64,000 nucleotides of DNA from Candidatus Baltobacteraceae bacterium. GTDB lineage: Bacteria > Vulcanimicrobiota > Vulcanimicrobiia > Vulcanimicrobiales > Vulcanimicrobiaceae. This document shows, piece after piece, positions 1-9,552 of this stretch. The notes under the pieces are model-generated. The model ran no database searches and had not been told where the DNA came from. It saw nothing but the letters and a program-made list of their open reading frames with translations. Numbering within the stretch: position 1 is the stretch's first letter; each line of letters begins with the position of its first letter. Location: NCBI GenBank assembly GCA_036489885.1, contig DASXEW010000003.1, forward strand, positions 1,488,001-1,552,000, written 5' to 3'. The translations under genes and the position numbers were made by a program.

Positions 1-1665
1 TTTGCCGTAGATTTCATTGACGCGAGCGATCGTGTCGATCTGGTCCGCCGACTTGTCGTCGCGAATGCGGGCGATACGCGGAAAGCGCAGTGAGAAACCG
101 CTCTTGTGCAGATCGCTCTTCTGGATGACGTCGAACGCGATCTCGACGACGATCTGCGGCTCGACCGGAATCTCGTAGCGCGACAGTCCGAGCTCTTCGT
201 AGGCACGCTCCGCGTCCGGAATACGATGCGCGAGGAACCACGCAGTCATCTCGGCGATCTCGACGTCGGTCAGTCCCGAATAGGCTTTGCCGGTGACGAG
301 CAGCTCGCCGGCTTCGCCGCGCACGGCGAACGTGTAGTCGGAGAGAACCTGCGCGCGCTTGCCGTGGCCCCATTCGACGCCGACGACGACGCAATCGAGA
401 GTATCGAGCTCGCGCTTGAGCTTGAGCCACCACTTACCGCGCTTGCCGGGCGCGTAGGGCGAATCCGTTCGCTTGAAGACAAGGCCTTCGTTTCCGCGCG
501 CACGCGCGGCTTCGAAGCGATCGTGTAAGTCCTCTTGCGTCGCGCCGGCTTCGACGGTGCTCCACCCAGCCGCCTGAACGATGCCGCCCAGCTGCAACCC
601 CGCGAGCTCTTCGCGCCGCGTTTCGAGCGGCTCGTCGAGCAGAAACCGTTCGCCGCGCGCGAGACAATCGAAGACGACGAATACGACGGGGACTTCGGCC
701 TGCAGCCCAGACGTCACGTCTTTGCGCTGCAGCCGTGTTTGCAAGTAGCGAAACGGTAGCACTGCGCCGTCACGCATCGCGACGACCTCGCCGTCGAGGA
801 TGACGTCGTCGGGCAGGTTGTGCATCGCTGCGACAACTTCTGGCCATGCGTTCGTCGTCTCGTTCAAACGGCGTGAGAAGAGCCGAATACGCTCCCCCTG
901 TTTGTGGGCTTGGATGCGAACGCCGTCGTACTTGTCTTCGAGGAGCCAGCTTTGCGTCGCAAGTTCTTTGTATTCGGAGCCGAATTGCATCGGCGATGCG
1001 AGCATGAACGCGATCGGCGTTCCGTAGGCGATCTCGACGTTCGCAAGCGTTCCGTGTTTCGCCGCGATCGCCACAACGCCGACGTCACCGGCTGCCATCG
1101 CGGCGCGGCGCACGTCCGCAACCGGCACTGAAAACGCGGCGGCGATTCCTTCGACGATCAAACCTTCGCGCAAACCGATCCGCAGCTCGCCGGTGAGGAT
1201 CTTGATGATGTACTTCGCTTCCAGGTCGGTTTCGCACGCGCCGAGAATGCGCTCGACCAGCACCTGTCGCTTTTTGTTTGCGAGCTTGCCGGATGCGCTC
1301 GCAGTCTCGTCGAGCAGCGCCATGAAAACGCCCGGCGTCAGTGCTGTCCGGAAGAGTCCGAGATCGTGCGCAGGCCGCACGTGCGACGCGAGCGCTGCAC
1401 CGAGGTCGCCAGTGGCGCGATATCCCCGCGAGAGCTGAGCGTCGGTGATACCCCAAACCGCGCGCGCAGCCGCAACGATTGTCGCGCCGCCGACAGACAG
1501 CGCGCGCTCACTGGTCGGCGCGAATGGGCTCCCGGTGAAAAATCTCGCAGCGGGCGCGAGGTCCGCGTCGTCGAGCGTCCGCAGATACTCGCCGAGCAGC
1601 GCGACCTTTGCGAGTTTGCTCGGGTCGCTCGCGATCGCTTCCGCAGCCTCTGCGAACCTTTTCAC
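1..1665 (-). CDS. ATP-dependent DNA ligase (C-terminus beyond left edge)
   Basis: The reverse strand is open from 1665 to the window edge, giving 555 residues without a stop. It reads as an ATP-dependent DNA ligase, which seals nicks through a lysyl-AMP intermediate. Motif I is KYDGVR with the nucleotidyl lysine at about residue 245 (bases 933-931). Further on are EGLVFK and WWLKLK (motifs IV and V), then an OB-fold region ending near SLRFPRIARIRDDK. The N-terminal part resembles the helical DNA-binding domain of archaeal/LigB-type ligases. I chose the GTG at 1665 because KRFAE follows it, as in the family. A TTG at 1689 is possible, and an in-frame TAG at 1698 limits any longer start. It is divergent from the LysE gene with about 24 bp between starts. 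The C-terminal end lies outside the window. Confidence 0.9.
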   Translation of the reverse strand, partial: MKRFAEAAEAIASDPSKLAKVALLGEYLRTLDDADLAPAARFFTGSPFAPTSERALSVGGATIVAAARAVWGITDAQLSRGYRATGDLGAALASHVRPAHDLGLFRTALTPGVFMALLDETASASGKLANKKRQVLVERILGACETDLEAKYIIKILTGELRIGLREGLIVEGIAAAFSVPVADVRRAAMAAGDVGVVAIAAKHGTLANVEIAYGTPIAFMLASPMQFGSEYKELATQSWLLEDKYDGVRIQAHKQGERIRLFSRRLNETTNAWPEVVAAMHNLPDDVILDGEVVAMRDGAVLPFRYLQTRLQRKDVTSGLQAEVPVVFVVFDCLARGERFLLDEPLETRREELAGLQLGGIVQAAGWSTVEAGATQEDLHDRFEAARARGNEGLVFKRTDSPYAPGKRGKWWLKLKRELDTLDCVVVGVEWGHGKRAQVLSDYTFAVRGEAGELLVTGKAYSGLTDVEIAEMTAWFLAHRIPDAERAYEELGLSRYEIPVEPQIVVEIAFDVIQKSDLHKSGFSLRFPRIARIRDDKSADQIDTIARVNEIYGK

Positions 1666-1689
1666 CGCTTGCCGTGTTGGCGCCAGCAA

Positions 1690-2313
1690 ATGGACCTAAG
1701 CACCTGGGTGGCCTTCGCGGTTCTCGAGACGATCCTGTGCATTACGCCGGGACCGGCGGTGCTGTTCACGGTCGGCTCGACGCTGAGCCGCGGCCGTACT
1801 ACCGGATTCGCGGCGATGAGCGGGATCGTCACCGGAAACACGATCTACTTCGTGCTCTCCGCGACGAGTCTCGGCGCGATTTTGCTCGCATCGTACGAAG
1901 TGTTCACGCTCGTGCGCTGGGTCGGCGCCGCGTATCTCGTGTATATCGGTCTGCGCGCGTTGTTCGGTAAACAAAAGGCCCTGTCCGTAGCAGATGTCCG
2001 CGGTCCCTCGACGTCAAGGGGAGCGTTCGTGGGCGGAACGATGACGCAGCTCTCCAATCCGAAAGCGTTGATCTTTTTCAGCGCGCTGCTTCCGCAGTTT
2101 TTCGATCCCCATCGTTGGCTTGTCGGTCAGGTCGCGATCCTCGGCGTGACCTCGCAAATCATTGAGGCGCTCGTTATGACCGCGTATATTCTGCTCGCCT
2201 CCGGCGTGGCGCAATCGGCAAAGAAGACGGTCGTCGCCGGAATCTTCGAGCGTGTCGCCGGCCTCTTCTTGATTGGCGCCGCGCTCAAGCTGGCACTCAC
2301 GAAACGAACGTAG
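1690..2313 (+). CDS. LysE/RhtB-family amino-acid exporter
   Basis: A 207-residue membrane protein of the LysE/RhtB translocator family, which exports amino acids or related metabolites across the inner membrane. The N-terminal signature TPGPAVLF lies in the first hydrophobic helix (about residues 20-27). Five to six hydrophobic segments follow, and SNPKALIFF, typical of the second half of the family, is near residue 120. Length matches the family (about 205-210). The ATG at 1690 puts the first helix at the N-terminus; the frame is open further upstream but reads Arg-rich there. cysK starts 3 bp after its stop, so the two are probably co-transcribed. That makes export of cysteine or a related thiol compound a reasonable but untested guess. 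Confidence 0.85.
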   Translation: MDLSTWVAFAVLETILCITPGPAVLFTVGSTLSRGRTTGFAAMSGIVTGNTIYFVLSATSLGAILLASYEVFTLVRWVGAAYLVYIGLRALFGKQKALSVADVRGPSTSRGAFVGGTMTQLSNPKALIFFSALLPQFFDPHRWLVGQVAILGVTSQIIEALVMTAYILLASGVAQSAKKTVVAGIFERVAGLFLIGAALKLALTKRT

Positions 2314-2316
2314 GAC

Positions 2317-3279
2317 ATGGCTCGCATCTACGAAAATCTCGCCGACACGTTCGGCAATACGCCCCTCGTGAAGATCCCGCGCTTGAATCGTGGTATCGGC
2401 GCCACGATTCTCGTTAAGATGGAATCGTTCAATCCCGCGGGGAGCGTGAAGGATCGCATCGGCGTCGCGATGATCGAAGCCGCCGAGCGAAACGGATTGC
2501 TCAAGCCGGGGAAAGTCGTCATTGAGCCGACCTCGGGTAATACGGGGATTGCGCTCGCATTCGTGTGCGCAGCCAAAGGTTATCCACTAATTCTCACGAT
2601 GCCCGACACGATGACGATCGAACGGCGCAATCTCTTGCGTGCGTACGGAGCGCAGTTGATTCTTACACCCGGCGCAGGCGGCATGAAAGCTGCGATCGCA
2701 AAAGCCGTCGAGATTCGCGATTCGAATCCCGAGACGTACTACATGCCGGGGCAGTTCGAGAACCCCGCAAATCCGGAGATTCACCGCCGTACGACAGGTG
2801 AAGAGATCTGGCGAGACACGGACGGCGCCGTCGACATCTTCATTGCCGGCGTCGGAACGGGCGGAACGATTACCGGAACCGGCGAGCTGCTACGCTCGCG
2901 CAAACCTTCGATCGAATGCATCACGGTCGAACCGGATACGTCGTGCGTTCTTTCCGGTGGCCAGCCGGGAGCTCACCGCTTACAAGGTCTCGCGCCCGGG
3001 TTCGTTCCGAAGGTGCTGAACACGTCGATCTATAGCGAGGTCATTCAAGTCAGTGTCGATGAGGCGTTTGCAACGTCGCGGCGTCTCGCTCGCGAAGAGG
3101 GAATGCTGGTGGGCATTTCGAGCGGCGCGAACGTGTTCGCCGCGTTGAAAGTCGCTGCGCGCCCCCAGAATTCCGGCAAGCTCATCGTCACCATCGCTGC
3201 GGACAACGGCGAACGCTATCTGTCCAGCCCTCTTTTCACGGAACTTGAAGCAAATGTGGTGGAGTCTGCGTTAACGTAG
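2317..3279 (+). CDS. cysK: Cysteine synthase A (O-acetylserine sulfhydrylase)
   Basis: A 320-residue PLP enzyme that makes cysteine from O-acetylserine and sulfide in the cytoplasm. The PLP lysine is K45 in NPAGSVKDR. The substrate-binding loop TSGNTG is at residues 72-77, the phosphate-binding loop GTGGT at 180-184, and SSGAN lies near 270. These make CysK/CysM certain; length and the SVKDRIG context favour CysK, although cystathionine beta-synthase-like relatives share the fold. It follows the LysE-type exporter by 3 bp and precedes the M16 peptidase gene by 3 bp. It therefore sits in a short co-directional run whose promoter must lie upstream of the exporter. Confidence 0.93.
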   Translation: MARIYENLADTFGNTPLVKIPRLNRGIGATILVKMESFNPAGSVKDRIGVAMIEAAERNGLLKPGKVVIEPTSGNTGIALAFVCAAKGYPLILTMPDTMTIERRNLLRAYGAQLILTPGAGGMKAAIAKAVEIRDSNPETYYMPGQFENPANPEIHRRTTGEEIWRDTDGAVDIFIAGVGTGGTITGTGELLRSRKPSIECITVEPDTSCVLSGGQPGAHRLQGLAPGFVPKVLNTSIYSEVIQVSVDEAFATSRRLAREEGMLVGISSGANVFAALKVAARPQNSGKLIVTIAADNGERYLSSPLFTELEANVVESALT

Positions 3280-3282
3280 GGT

Positions 3283-5967
3283 ATGAAGGCCCTGCATATG
3301 AAGTCGCTCTCCTCACTCTGCATTTTGAGCATGCTGGCGGTTTTGTTGGTCGCCCTTGCGCCCGCGCATGCACCGGCGCAAAAAGTCGCAGCTACGACCG
3401 TCACGCGCGCAACGCTCAAGAACGGCATGCAAGTCGTCGTGTTGCGCGATCCGCTCGCGCCCGTCGTCTCATTGATGACGAACTACGAGGTCGGCGCCGA
3501 CGAAGAACCGATCACGGGGCTTGCGCACGCGCAAGAGCACATGATGTTCCGGGGCAGCAAGACCGTTTCGGCCGCGCAATTCGCGGAAGTCACCGCGCTC
3601 CTCGGCGGCAGCTTTGATGCTGATACGCAGAATCAGGTCACGCAGTTCTTTTTCACCGTGCCCGAGCAAGGCCTCGATGCGGCGCTGCATCTTGAAGCAT
3701 CGCGCGCCCAAGGCATTCTTGACACGCAGGCCCTGTGGGAAGAAGAGCGCGGTGCAATCGAACAGGAAGTCCAGCGCGACAACAGTTCGGCGGGTTATCG
3801 GCTGTATGTTAAAGTGCTGCAGAATCTTATGGCCGGTACGCCGTATGCCGATGCGGGGCTCGGAACGATGCAGAGCTTCTCGCAGCAAGTCAGTGGCGCG
3901 CAGCTCAAAGCCTTCTATGCCAAGTGGTATCATCCGAACAATGCGATTCTCGTAATCGCGGGCGACGTCGAACCGAAAGCCACGATCGCAAAGGTCGATG
4001 CGCTGTTCGGCGCGATTCCCGCCAAAGCACTCCCCGCGCGTAAGGCCGTAAGTCTCGGAGCACTGCACCCGCAAACGTTTACGGATACGAGCTCTGATCC
4101 CCAAGCGAGTGTCTTCGTTGGTTACCGCTTTCCGGGTTACGACAATCCGGATTACGCGGCTTCGCAAGTGCTGCTCGATGTGCTGAATAGCCGCCGTGGA
4201 GCGCTGTATGGGCTCGTGGCCGACGGGAAAGCATTCGACGCCGGTGCGCAGGGACAGGCGTACACCAAAGCTGCAATGGCACTCGTCGAGCTCGACGTTG
4301 CGCCGACGGAGTCGCCGAAAACTGCCCTCGCTGAACTGCGCGGCGTGATCGACGGGTATCGCAAGAACGGTTTCCCCGCCGATCTCGTAGCGGCAGCGAA
4401 ATTGCGTGAAGCCGCGCAAGATCAGTTCACGGCAAATTCGATTTCAGGCCTTGCACAAGAGTGGAGTCAGGCGCTTGCGGTCGAGCATCGCTCGCCGGAC
4501 GTCGATCTGGCCGCGCTCGAACGCGTAACGCCGGACGACGTCAATCGCGTCGCGCAGCGCTACATGAGCGTCGAGCCGACAATCGCGTACGCAGTGCCGA
4601 AGAACAGCGGCGAGGTCGGGAGCGGTTCGAGCGCCAAGGCGCCCGAGAACAACACGATCATTCCCGCGCATCAGGAACCGTTGCCGCCGTGGGCGCAGTC
4701 GCTGCTTTCGCAGCTGCGCGTTCCGCCCGATACGACGAATCCGACGATCAGCGTGTTGCCGAACGGTTTGCGTTTGGTCGTTCAGCCCGAAGCGCTCACA
4801 CATACGGTCGTCGTGCGCGGCGCGATTCGCACGTCGCCCGTGATGGAAGAGAAGGCCGGAAAAGACGGCGTCGCATCGCTGGCTTCAACGCTGCTCGACT
4901 ATGGTACGACGACATACGATCGCCTGGCGTATCAGCGCCAGCTCGACAAGATTGCGGCGGACGTTTTTACCGGCACGAGTTTCGGGGTCGACGTCACGAC
5001 GTCGGGTTTTGATCGCGGCGTTCAACTCCTGGCCGATGCCCAGTTGCATCCCGCGATGCGCGAGGCCGATTTCCAGATTGCCAAACGGCAAGAATACCAA
5101 GAAGTCGCAGGTGAAGAGCACAGCCCCGATCATCTCACGCGGCTATCGTTGATTAATGCGCTGTATCCCGAAAGCGATCCGATCCGGCGGCATCCGACCC
5201 CCGATAGTGTGAAAGCACTCACACTGGATGACGTACACGATTGGTACGACACCGCGTACCGTCCCGACCTCACGACGATCGTCGTGATCGGCGACGTGAC
5301 GCCCGCGCAAGCGCAGCAAGTCGTTGAGAAATGGTTCGGCGGCTGGCAGGCGCACGGACCTTTGCCGAACCTCTATCCAAGCGCGGCTCCCAACAACGCA
5401 GCGGCAAATGTTACCGTCCCCGCTACGGGTCGCGTGCAAGATACTGTCATACTGTCGCAGACCTTGGGCCTCAAGCTCGAAGATCCGGACATTCCCGCTT
5501 TGCGCATCGCGAACGCGGCACTGAGCGGCGGGTTCTATGCGTCGATCCTCTTCCACGATCTGCGCGAGACCACGGGCTATGTCTACTCGATCAACAGCGA
5601 CTTCGACCTTGGCCGTACGCGCTCGGCTTTCAGCGTCGTCTACGGTGCGTCGCCCGAGAACGTCTCGAAGGCGAACGCTTTGATCCAAATCGATCTGAAA
5701 GGTATGCAATCGACCCCGATCTCTGCGAATCGCTTGCAAGTAGCAAAGGCGCTGCTCCTCGGACAGCTCGCGACGCAGGGCGAGAGCTATAGCGAGATCG
5801 CGGGTCGCTTCCTTTCGGACGCGCGCGACGGTCTGCCGTTCGACGAGGACACACGCGAGGCGCGTGCCGAGCTGGCGGCCACGCCGCAACAGGTGCAGGA
5901 CGCGATGGCACGATGGATACGTCCCGACGGCTTCGCACAAGTCGTTGAGGGGCCGGCTCCACAGTAG
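3283..5967 (+). CDS. Tandem M16 zinc peptidase, secreted
   Basis: An 894-residue protein with an N-terminal signal peptide (hydrophobic residues about 11-30, then APAQ) and two M16 (pitrilysin/processing-peptidase-like) halves. The first half carries the inverted zinc motif HAQEH (H82, E85, H86) with downstream glutamates in EERGAIEQE (about 153-162), so it should be catalytic. The second half begins near residue 490 (LPNGLRLVV), repeats the fold and lacks HxxEH. It resembles the inactive partner subunit of M16B pairs, fused here in one chain. It is probably periplasmic. ATGs at 3283 and 3298 are both possible starts. The RND pump gene begins 51 bp downstream. Substrate unknown. Confidence 0.9.
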   Translation: MKALHMKSLSSLCILSMLAVLLVALAPAHAPAQKVAATTVTRATLKNGMQVVVLRDPLAPVVSLMTNYEVGADEEPITGLAHAQEHMMFRGSKTVSAAQFAEVTALLGGSFDADTQNQVTQFFFTVPEQGLDAALHLEASRAQGILDTQALWEEERGAIEQEVQRDNSSAGYRLYVKVLQNLMAGTPYADAGLGTMQSFSQQVSGAQLKAFYAKWYHPNNAILVIAGDVEPKATIAKVDALFGAIPAKALPARKAVSLGALHPQTFTDTSSDPQASVFVGYRFPGYDNPDYAASQVLLDVLNSRRGALYGLVADGKAFDAGAQGQAYTKAAMALVELDVAPTESPKTALAELRGVIDGYRKNGFPADLVAAAKLREAAQDQFTANSISGLAQEWSQALAVEHRSPDVDLAALERVTPDDVNRVAQRYMSVEPTIAYAVPKNSGEVGSGSSAKAPENNTIIPAHQEPLPPWAQSLLSQLRVPPDTTNPTISVLPNGLRLVVQPEALTHTVVVRGAIRTSPVMEEKAGKDGVASLASTLLDYGTTTYDRLAYQRQLDKIAADVFTGTSFGVDVTTSGFDRGVQLLADAQLHPAMREADFQIAKRQEYQEVAGEEHSPDHLTRLSLINALYPESDPIRRHPTPDSVKALTLDDVHDWYDTAYRPDLTTIVVIGDVTPAQAQQVVEKWFGGWQAHGPLPNLYPSAAPNNAAANVTVPATGRVQDTVILSQTLGLKLEDPDIPALRIANAALSGGFYASILFHDLRETTGYVYSINSDFDLGRTRSAFSVVYGASPENVSKANALIQIDLKGMQSTPISANRLQVAKALLLGQLATQGESYSEIAGRFLSDARDGLPFDEDTREARAELAATPQQVQDAMARWIRPDGFAQVVEGPAPQ

Positions 5968-6018
5968 CAACCTTTCTGTGAAACCTGCGGTCGGTTGCGA
6001 CCGTAAGGATTCCTGAGA

Positions 6019-9000
6019 ATGTCATTCTTCCTACGGCGCCCCATATTCGCGGCGGTCTGTTCCCTGACGATTTTAATCGCCGGGCTCATCGCAATTCCGA
6101 CGCTGCCCGTCGCGCAGTACCCGGCCATCGCTCCGCCCGTTGTGACCGTCACGGCGAACTACATCGGCGCGAGCCCGCAGGCCGTCGAGGCTTCTGTCAC
6201 GACGCCGCTGGAACAGGCGATCAACGGCGTCGAGGGCATACGCTACATCTCTTCACAGAGTACGCAGGGCACGTCCTCGATAACGGTTACGTTCGATCTC
6301 GGCCGCAATCTGGACATTGCAGCCGCCGACGTGCAGAACGTCGCGCAGTCCGCGCTTGGCCAGTTGCCGGCTGTCGTACAACAGACCGGCATTACCGTAG
6401 GTAAGAATTCCGGATCGTTCGTCATGGCGCTCGGCTTGACGTCGAACAGCAATCAGTACGATACCGAGTTTCTCAGTAACTACGCCGAGCTGAACATCGT
6501 CAACGATCTCAAGCGCGTTCCCGGCGTCTCCGACGTTCTGATTTTCGGTGAACGCCGTTACGCGATGCGCGTCTGGCTCAACCCGGTAGCGCTGAGCTCA
6601 CAAGGTCTGGCAGTTAGCGACGTTCTCAATGCGGTGTCGGAGCAAAACGTTCAGGTTGCCGCCGGGAGAATCGGTGATGCGCCCGAGTCTTCCAACCAAC
6701 CGTATACGATGACGGTCAACGCGGTTGGACAACTGAGCGATCCCAAACAGTTCGCGAACATCATCGTGCGCGCTGATCCGAATGGCGGCTTCACGAAGCT
6801 CGGCGACGTTGCGCGGATCGAGCTCGGAGCCGAAGATTACTCATCGTTCGTTCGCTTCGACGGCAACGACAACGTCGTCGGTTTGGGCGTGATTCAACTC
6901 CCAACGGCGAACGCGCTTTCAGTCTCGCAGGCCGTCAAAGCGCGGCTCGATCAGCTGCAAAAATCGTTCCCGCCGGGCGTGCACTACTCCGTCGCCTTCG
7001 ACAGCACGACGTTCGTGCAAGCCTCGATGAAGGAAGTCGTCGTCACGCTCTTCGTGGCGATCATCCTCGTCATCTTGGTCATCTATCTGTTCTTGCAGGA
7101 TCCGGCGGCGACGCTGATCCCGAGCGCGGTCATTCCGGTCTCGTTGGTCGGTGCGTTTTTCGTGATGGCGATGTTCGGCTTCACGATCAACACGATCACG
7201 CTCTTCGGACTCACCCTCGCCACAGGTCTCGTCGTCGACGACGCAATCGTGGTCATCGAAAACATTGCCCGTTACGGGCAAGAGCACAATATTCGCGGCA
7301 TCGAGGGTGCCGGCGCGGCTATGCGAGAGGTGCAGAGCGCCGTCGTTGCATCGTCGCTCGTGCTGCTCGCCGTCTTTGTTCCCGTCTCGTTCTTCCCGGG
7401 CACGACCGGCCAAGTTTACAAGCAGTTCGCGCTGACGATCGCGGCCTCGATTACGATCTCGCTGTTCGTCGCGTTGACATTGACGCCGACGCTTTCTGCG
7501 ATGCTGCTCAAACACTCGCCGGACGCGACGCGCGGTTTCTTCGGTTGGTTCAACCGGATGTTTGCGAGATTCAAGGGTGCCTACGGCCGCGTTTTGCCGG
7601 GGTTGTTCCGCGCGCGCTGGATCGTGCTCGGTCTCTTTGCGCTTGCGCTCGTTTGGACGGGCGTGCTCTTCAAGACGACGCCGACGGGATTCATACCGCA
7701 AGAGGATCAGGGATACTTCATCGTCCTCGTGCAGGCGCCCGAAGGAACGTCGCTTGCCGGCGAGCGCAAGATCGCGCTCAAAGCCGAGAAGATCATTCGA
7801 GACAATCCTGACGTGGCCGACGTTTTCGACGTCGGCGGATTTAGTTTCGCGGGCAGCAGCCCAGGCCGCGGCGTCATGTTCGTTTTGCTCAAACCCTGGG
7901 ATCAGCGCCCTGGATTCTTCCACTCGGTTACCGGTGTTCTGTACGGCCCGAACGGCGTACAAGGGAAGTTTGCTTCGCAGATACCGGAAGCCCAAATCTT
8001 CGGCTTCAATCCTCCCGCAATTAACGGCGTAGGGAGCATTGGGGGATTCACCTTCGAGCTCGAGGATCGCGGCAACATCGGTTTCCCTGCGCTGATGCAA
8101 ACCGTATATGGATACGAAGGACTCGCCAATCAACCGGGCGGACCGACATCGCAGGTCTTCTCGCAGTTCCGCGACGACGCGCCGCAACTTCAAATCGTGG
8201 TCGATCGCAATAAGGCGAAATCGGTCGGCGTTTCCCTCAACGATCTCTTTAATACGTTGCAGACCGAGCTTGGATCAGACTACGTCAACAACTTCACGTA
8301 CTTGAACCGGGCATATCGCGTCTTCGTACAGGCCGACGCGCCGTACCGTAGTCGAGTTTCCGATCTCCAGAGTCTGTTCGTGCGATCCTCTACCGGCGGT
8401 ATCATCCCGCTGAGTGGACTCGTCAACGTTCAGCAGATCAAGGGACCGCCGACGATCACGCATTACAATCTGTACCGCTCGATCGAGATTGACGGAAACG
8501 CGGCGGATGGTCATGGAACCGGCGAAGCGATTCAGCGCATGCAGCAGATCGCAAAGCAGATCGATCCGCCCGGCGTCAGCTATGAGTGGTCCGGATTGTC
8601 ACTCGAAGAAATCCAGGCTGGCTCTCAGGCTGCGCTCATCTTCCTGCTCGGGTTGGTCTTCGTCTATCTCGTGCTGAGCGCGCAGTACGAATCATTCATC
8701 GATCCGCTCATCGTCATTTTGGCGGTTCCGGCAGCCTTGCTAGGCGCGCTGGTATTCATCAAGTTCAGGTTATTCTTGGGGCACTTGCCCATGCCGTTTG
8801 CGATCATCGGCTACCTCACCAATGGATTCCTAAGATTGGCGAACGGCAATCTCACGCAAGATGCCTACGCGCAAGTTGGTTACGTGATGTTGATCGGACT
8901 CGCGAGCAAGAGTGCCATTCTGATCGTCGAGTTCGCAAATCAACAGCTCAAAGCGGGAGCAACGATCGTCGAGGCCGCGTTCCGCGCAGCGCAAACGAGG

Positions 9001-9264
9001 CTGCGTCCGATCTTGATGACGTCGATTGCATTTATTATTGCAATCTTTCCGCTCGTCGTTGCAACCGGAGCCGGTAGTGGCGCGCGTCAAGCACTCGGTA
9101 CCGCAATCTTCGGCGGAATGTTGATCTCGACGTTCCTCAACTTGGTGATCACGCCCGTGCTTTACGTCGTGATTAAGGGTATCGAGCTTCGCGGTCACGA
9201 TCGTCTGGAAAGGGTTGCTCCGGTTAACGGAAACCCTACGCAGTCGCCGCAAACGGTACCGTAA
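6019..9264 (+). CDS. RND efflux pump permease, HAE1 (AcrB/MexB) family
   Basis: A 1081-residue inner-membrane proton antiporter of the hydrophobe/amphiphile efflux RND family. It begins with the family signature FLRRPIFA and has the expected two repeats of one helix, a large periplasmic loop and five helices. The proton-relay aspartates of TM4 fall exactly at D407 and D408 (GLVVDDA), the AcrB numbering. The loop PIVTV-like region near residue 40 and the C-terminal helices are also typical. The membrane-fusion (AcrA) and outer-membrane (TolC) partners are not adjacent or elsewhere in the window, so the pump must use partners encoded elsewhere. A strong hairpin follows the gene at 9306-9338. 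Confidence 0.95.
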   Translation: MSFFLRRPIFAAVCSLTILIAGLIAIPTLPVAQYPAIAPPVVTVTANYIGASPQAVEASVTTPLEQAINGVEGIRYISSQSTQGTSSITVTFDLGRNLDIAAADVQNVAQSALGQLPAVVQQTGITVGKNSGSFVMALGLTSNSNQYDTEFLSNYAELNIVNDLKRVPGVSDVLIFGERRYAMRVWLNPVALSSQGLAVSDVLNAVSEQNVQVAAGRIGDAPESSNQPYTMTVNAVGQLSDPKQFANIIVRADPNGGFTKLGDVARIELGAEDYSSFVRFDGNDNVVGLGVIQLPTANALSVSQAVKARLDQLQKSFPPGVHYSVAFDSTTFVQASMKEVVVTLFVAIILVILVIYLFLQDPAATLIPSAVIPVSLVGAFFVMAMFGFTINTITLFGLTLATGLVVDDAIVVIENIARYGQEHNIRGIEGAGAAMREVQSAVVASSLVLLAVFVPVSFFPGTTGQVYKQFALTIAASITISLFVALTLTPTLSAMLLKHSPDATRGFFGWFNRMFARFKGAYGRVLPGLFRARWIVLGLFALALVWTGVLFKTTPTGFIPQEDQGYFIVLVQAPEGTSLAGERKIALKAEKIIRDNPDVADVFDVGGFSFAGSSPGRGVMFVLLKPWDQRPGFFHSVTGVLYGPNGVQGKFASQIPEAQIFGFNPPAINGVGSIGGFTFELEDRGNIGFPALMQTVYGYEGLANQPGGPTSQVFSQFRDDAPQLQIVVDRNKAKSVGVSLNDLFNTLQTELGSDYVNNFTYLNRAYRVFVQADAPYRSRVSDLQSLFVRSSTGGIIPLSGLVNVQQIKGPPTITHYNLYRSIEIDGNAADGHGTGEAIQRMQQIAKQIDPPGVSYEWSGLSLEEIQAGSQAALIFLLGLVFVYLVLSAQYESFIDPLIVILAVPAALLGALVFIKFRLFLGHLPMPFAIIGYLTNGFLRLANGNLTQDAYAQVGYVMLIGLASKSAILIVEFANQQLKAGATIVEAAFRAAQTRLRPILMTSIAFIIAIFPLVVATGAGSGARQALGTAIFGGMLISTFLNLVITPVLYVVIKGIELRGHDRLERVAPVNGNPTQSPQTVP

Positions 9265-9305
9265 GTCACAGAGGCGTTGAGCATTGCTGGGAAGAAAGCT
9301 TGAGT

Positions 9306-9338
9306 ACGTCGCTGCGAGGATAATGGACGCAGCGGCGT
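9306..9338 (+). terminator. Strong hairpin after the RND pump gene
   Basis: Two 11-base arms (9306-9316 and 9328-9338) pair completely apart from one G-U wobble, around an 11-base loop. The hairpin lies 42 bp after the pump stop codon and 17 bp before the next start. There is no run of T residues after it, so intrinsic termination is uncertain; it could instead protect the 3' end of the mRNA. Confidence 0.45.
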
Positions 9339-9354
9339 TCTCGCGCTCCCAGGA

Positions 9355-9552
9355 ATGGTTGAGCACATGGTTGATCGACGCCGTCTGAATCTCGCGCGGA
9401 CCGCGACCATCTTGTTTGGGATCGTCGCGGTAACCGATGTTTGGCGGTGGTTGACGACGCGCAACATCGACACGTTCGTGATCGCGGCGGCGTTCACGGC
9501 TGCAACGGTCGTGTGGATCGCTGTCTGCATTCGCTGGAGCCGCCAAATCTGA
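9355..9552 (+). CDS. Small two-helix membrane protein, unknown
   Basis: A 65-residue ORF starting with ATG after a purine-rich AGGA. It has two hydrophobic stretches, about residues 16-32 and 42-60, separated by a basic/polar turn (RWLTTRN). The N-terminus and the extreme C-terminus (RWSRQI) are basic. No family is recognised. Its TGA stop overlaps the first codons of the following HAD gene, an arrangement typical of translational coupling, which supports it being real. It could simply be a small membrane-anchored companion; function unknown. Confidence 0.5.
   Translation: MVEHMVDRRRLNLARTATILFGIVAVTDVWRWLTTRNIDTFVIAAAFTAATVVWIAVCIRWSRQI

Noticed and set aside
1366-1689. A longer N-terminus for the LysE exporter
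   Set aside because: The open frame upstream overlaps the divergent ligase and reads Arg-rich; the exporter's first helix begins right after ATG 1690.
3469-4419. A 316-codon minus-strand frame inside the M16 peptidase gene
   Set aside because: Antisense shadow with no domain; the plus-strand gene has the HxxEH motif.
6919-8193. A 424-codon open frame on the minus strand
   Set aside because: It lies wholly antisense to the RND pump; the product is Arg/Asp/Glu-rich low-complexity sequence without a recognisable domain, a usual shadow of GC-rich coding DNA.
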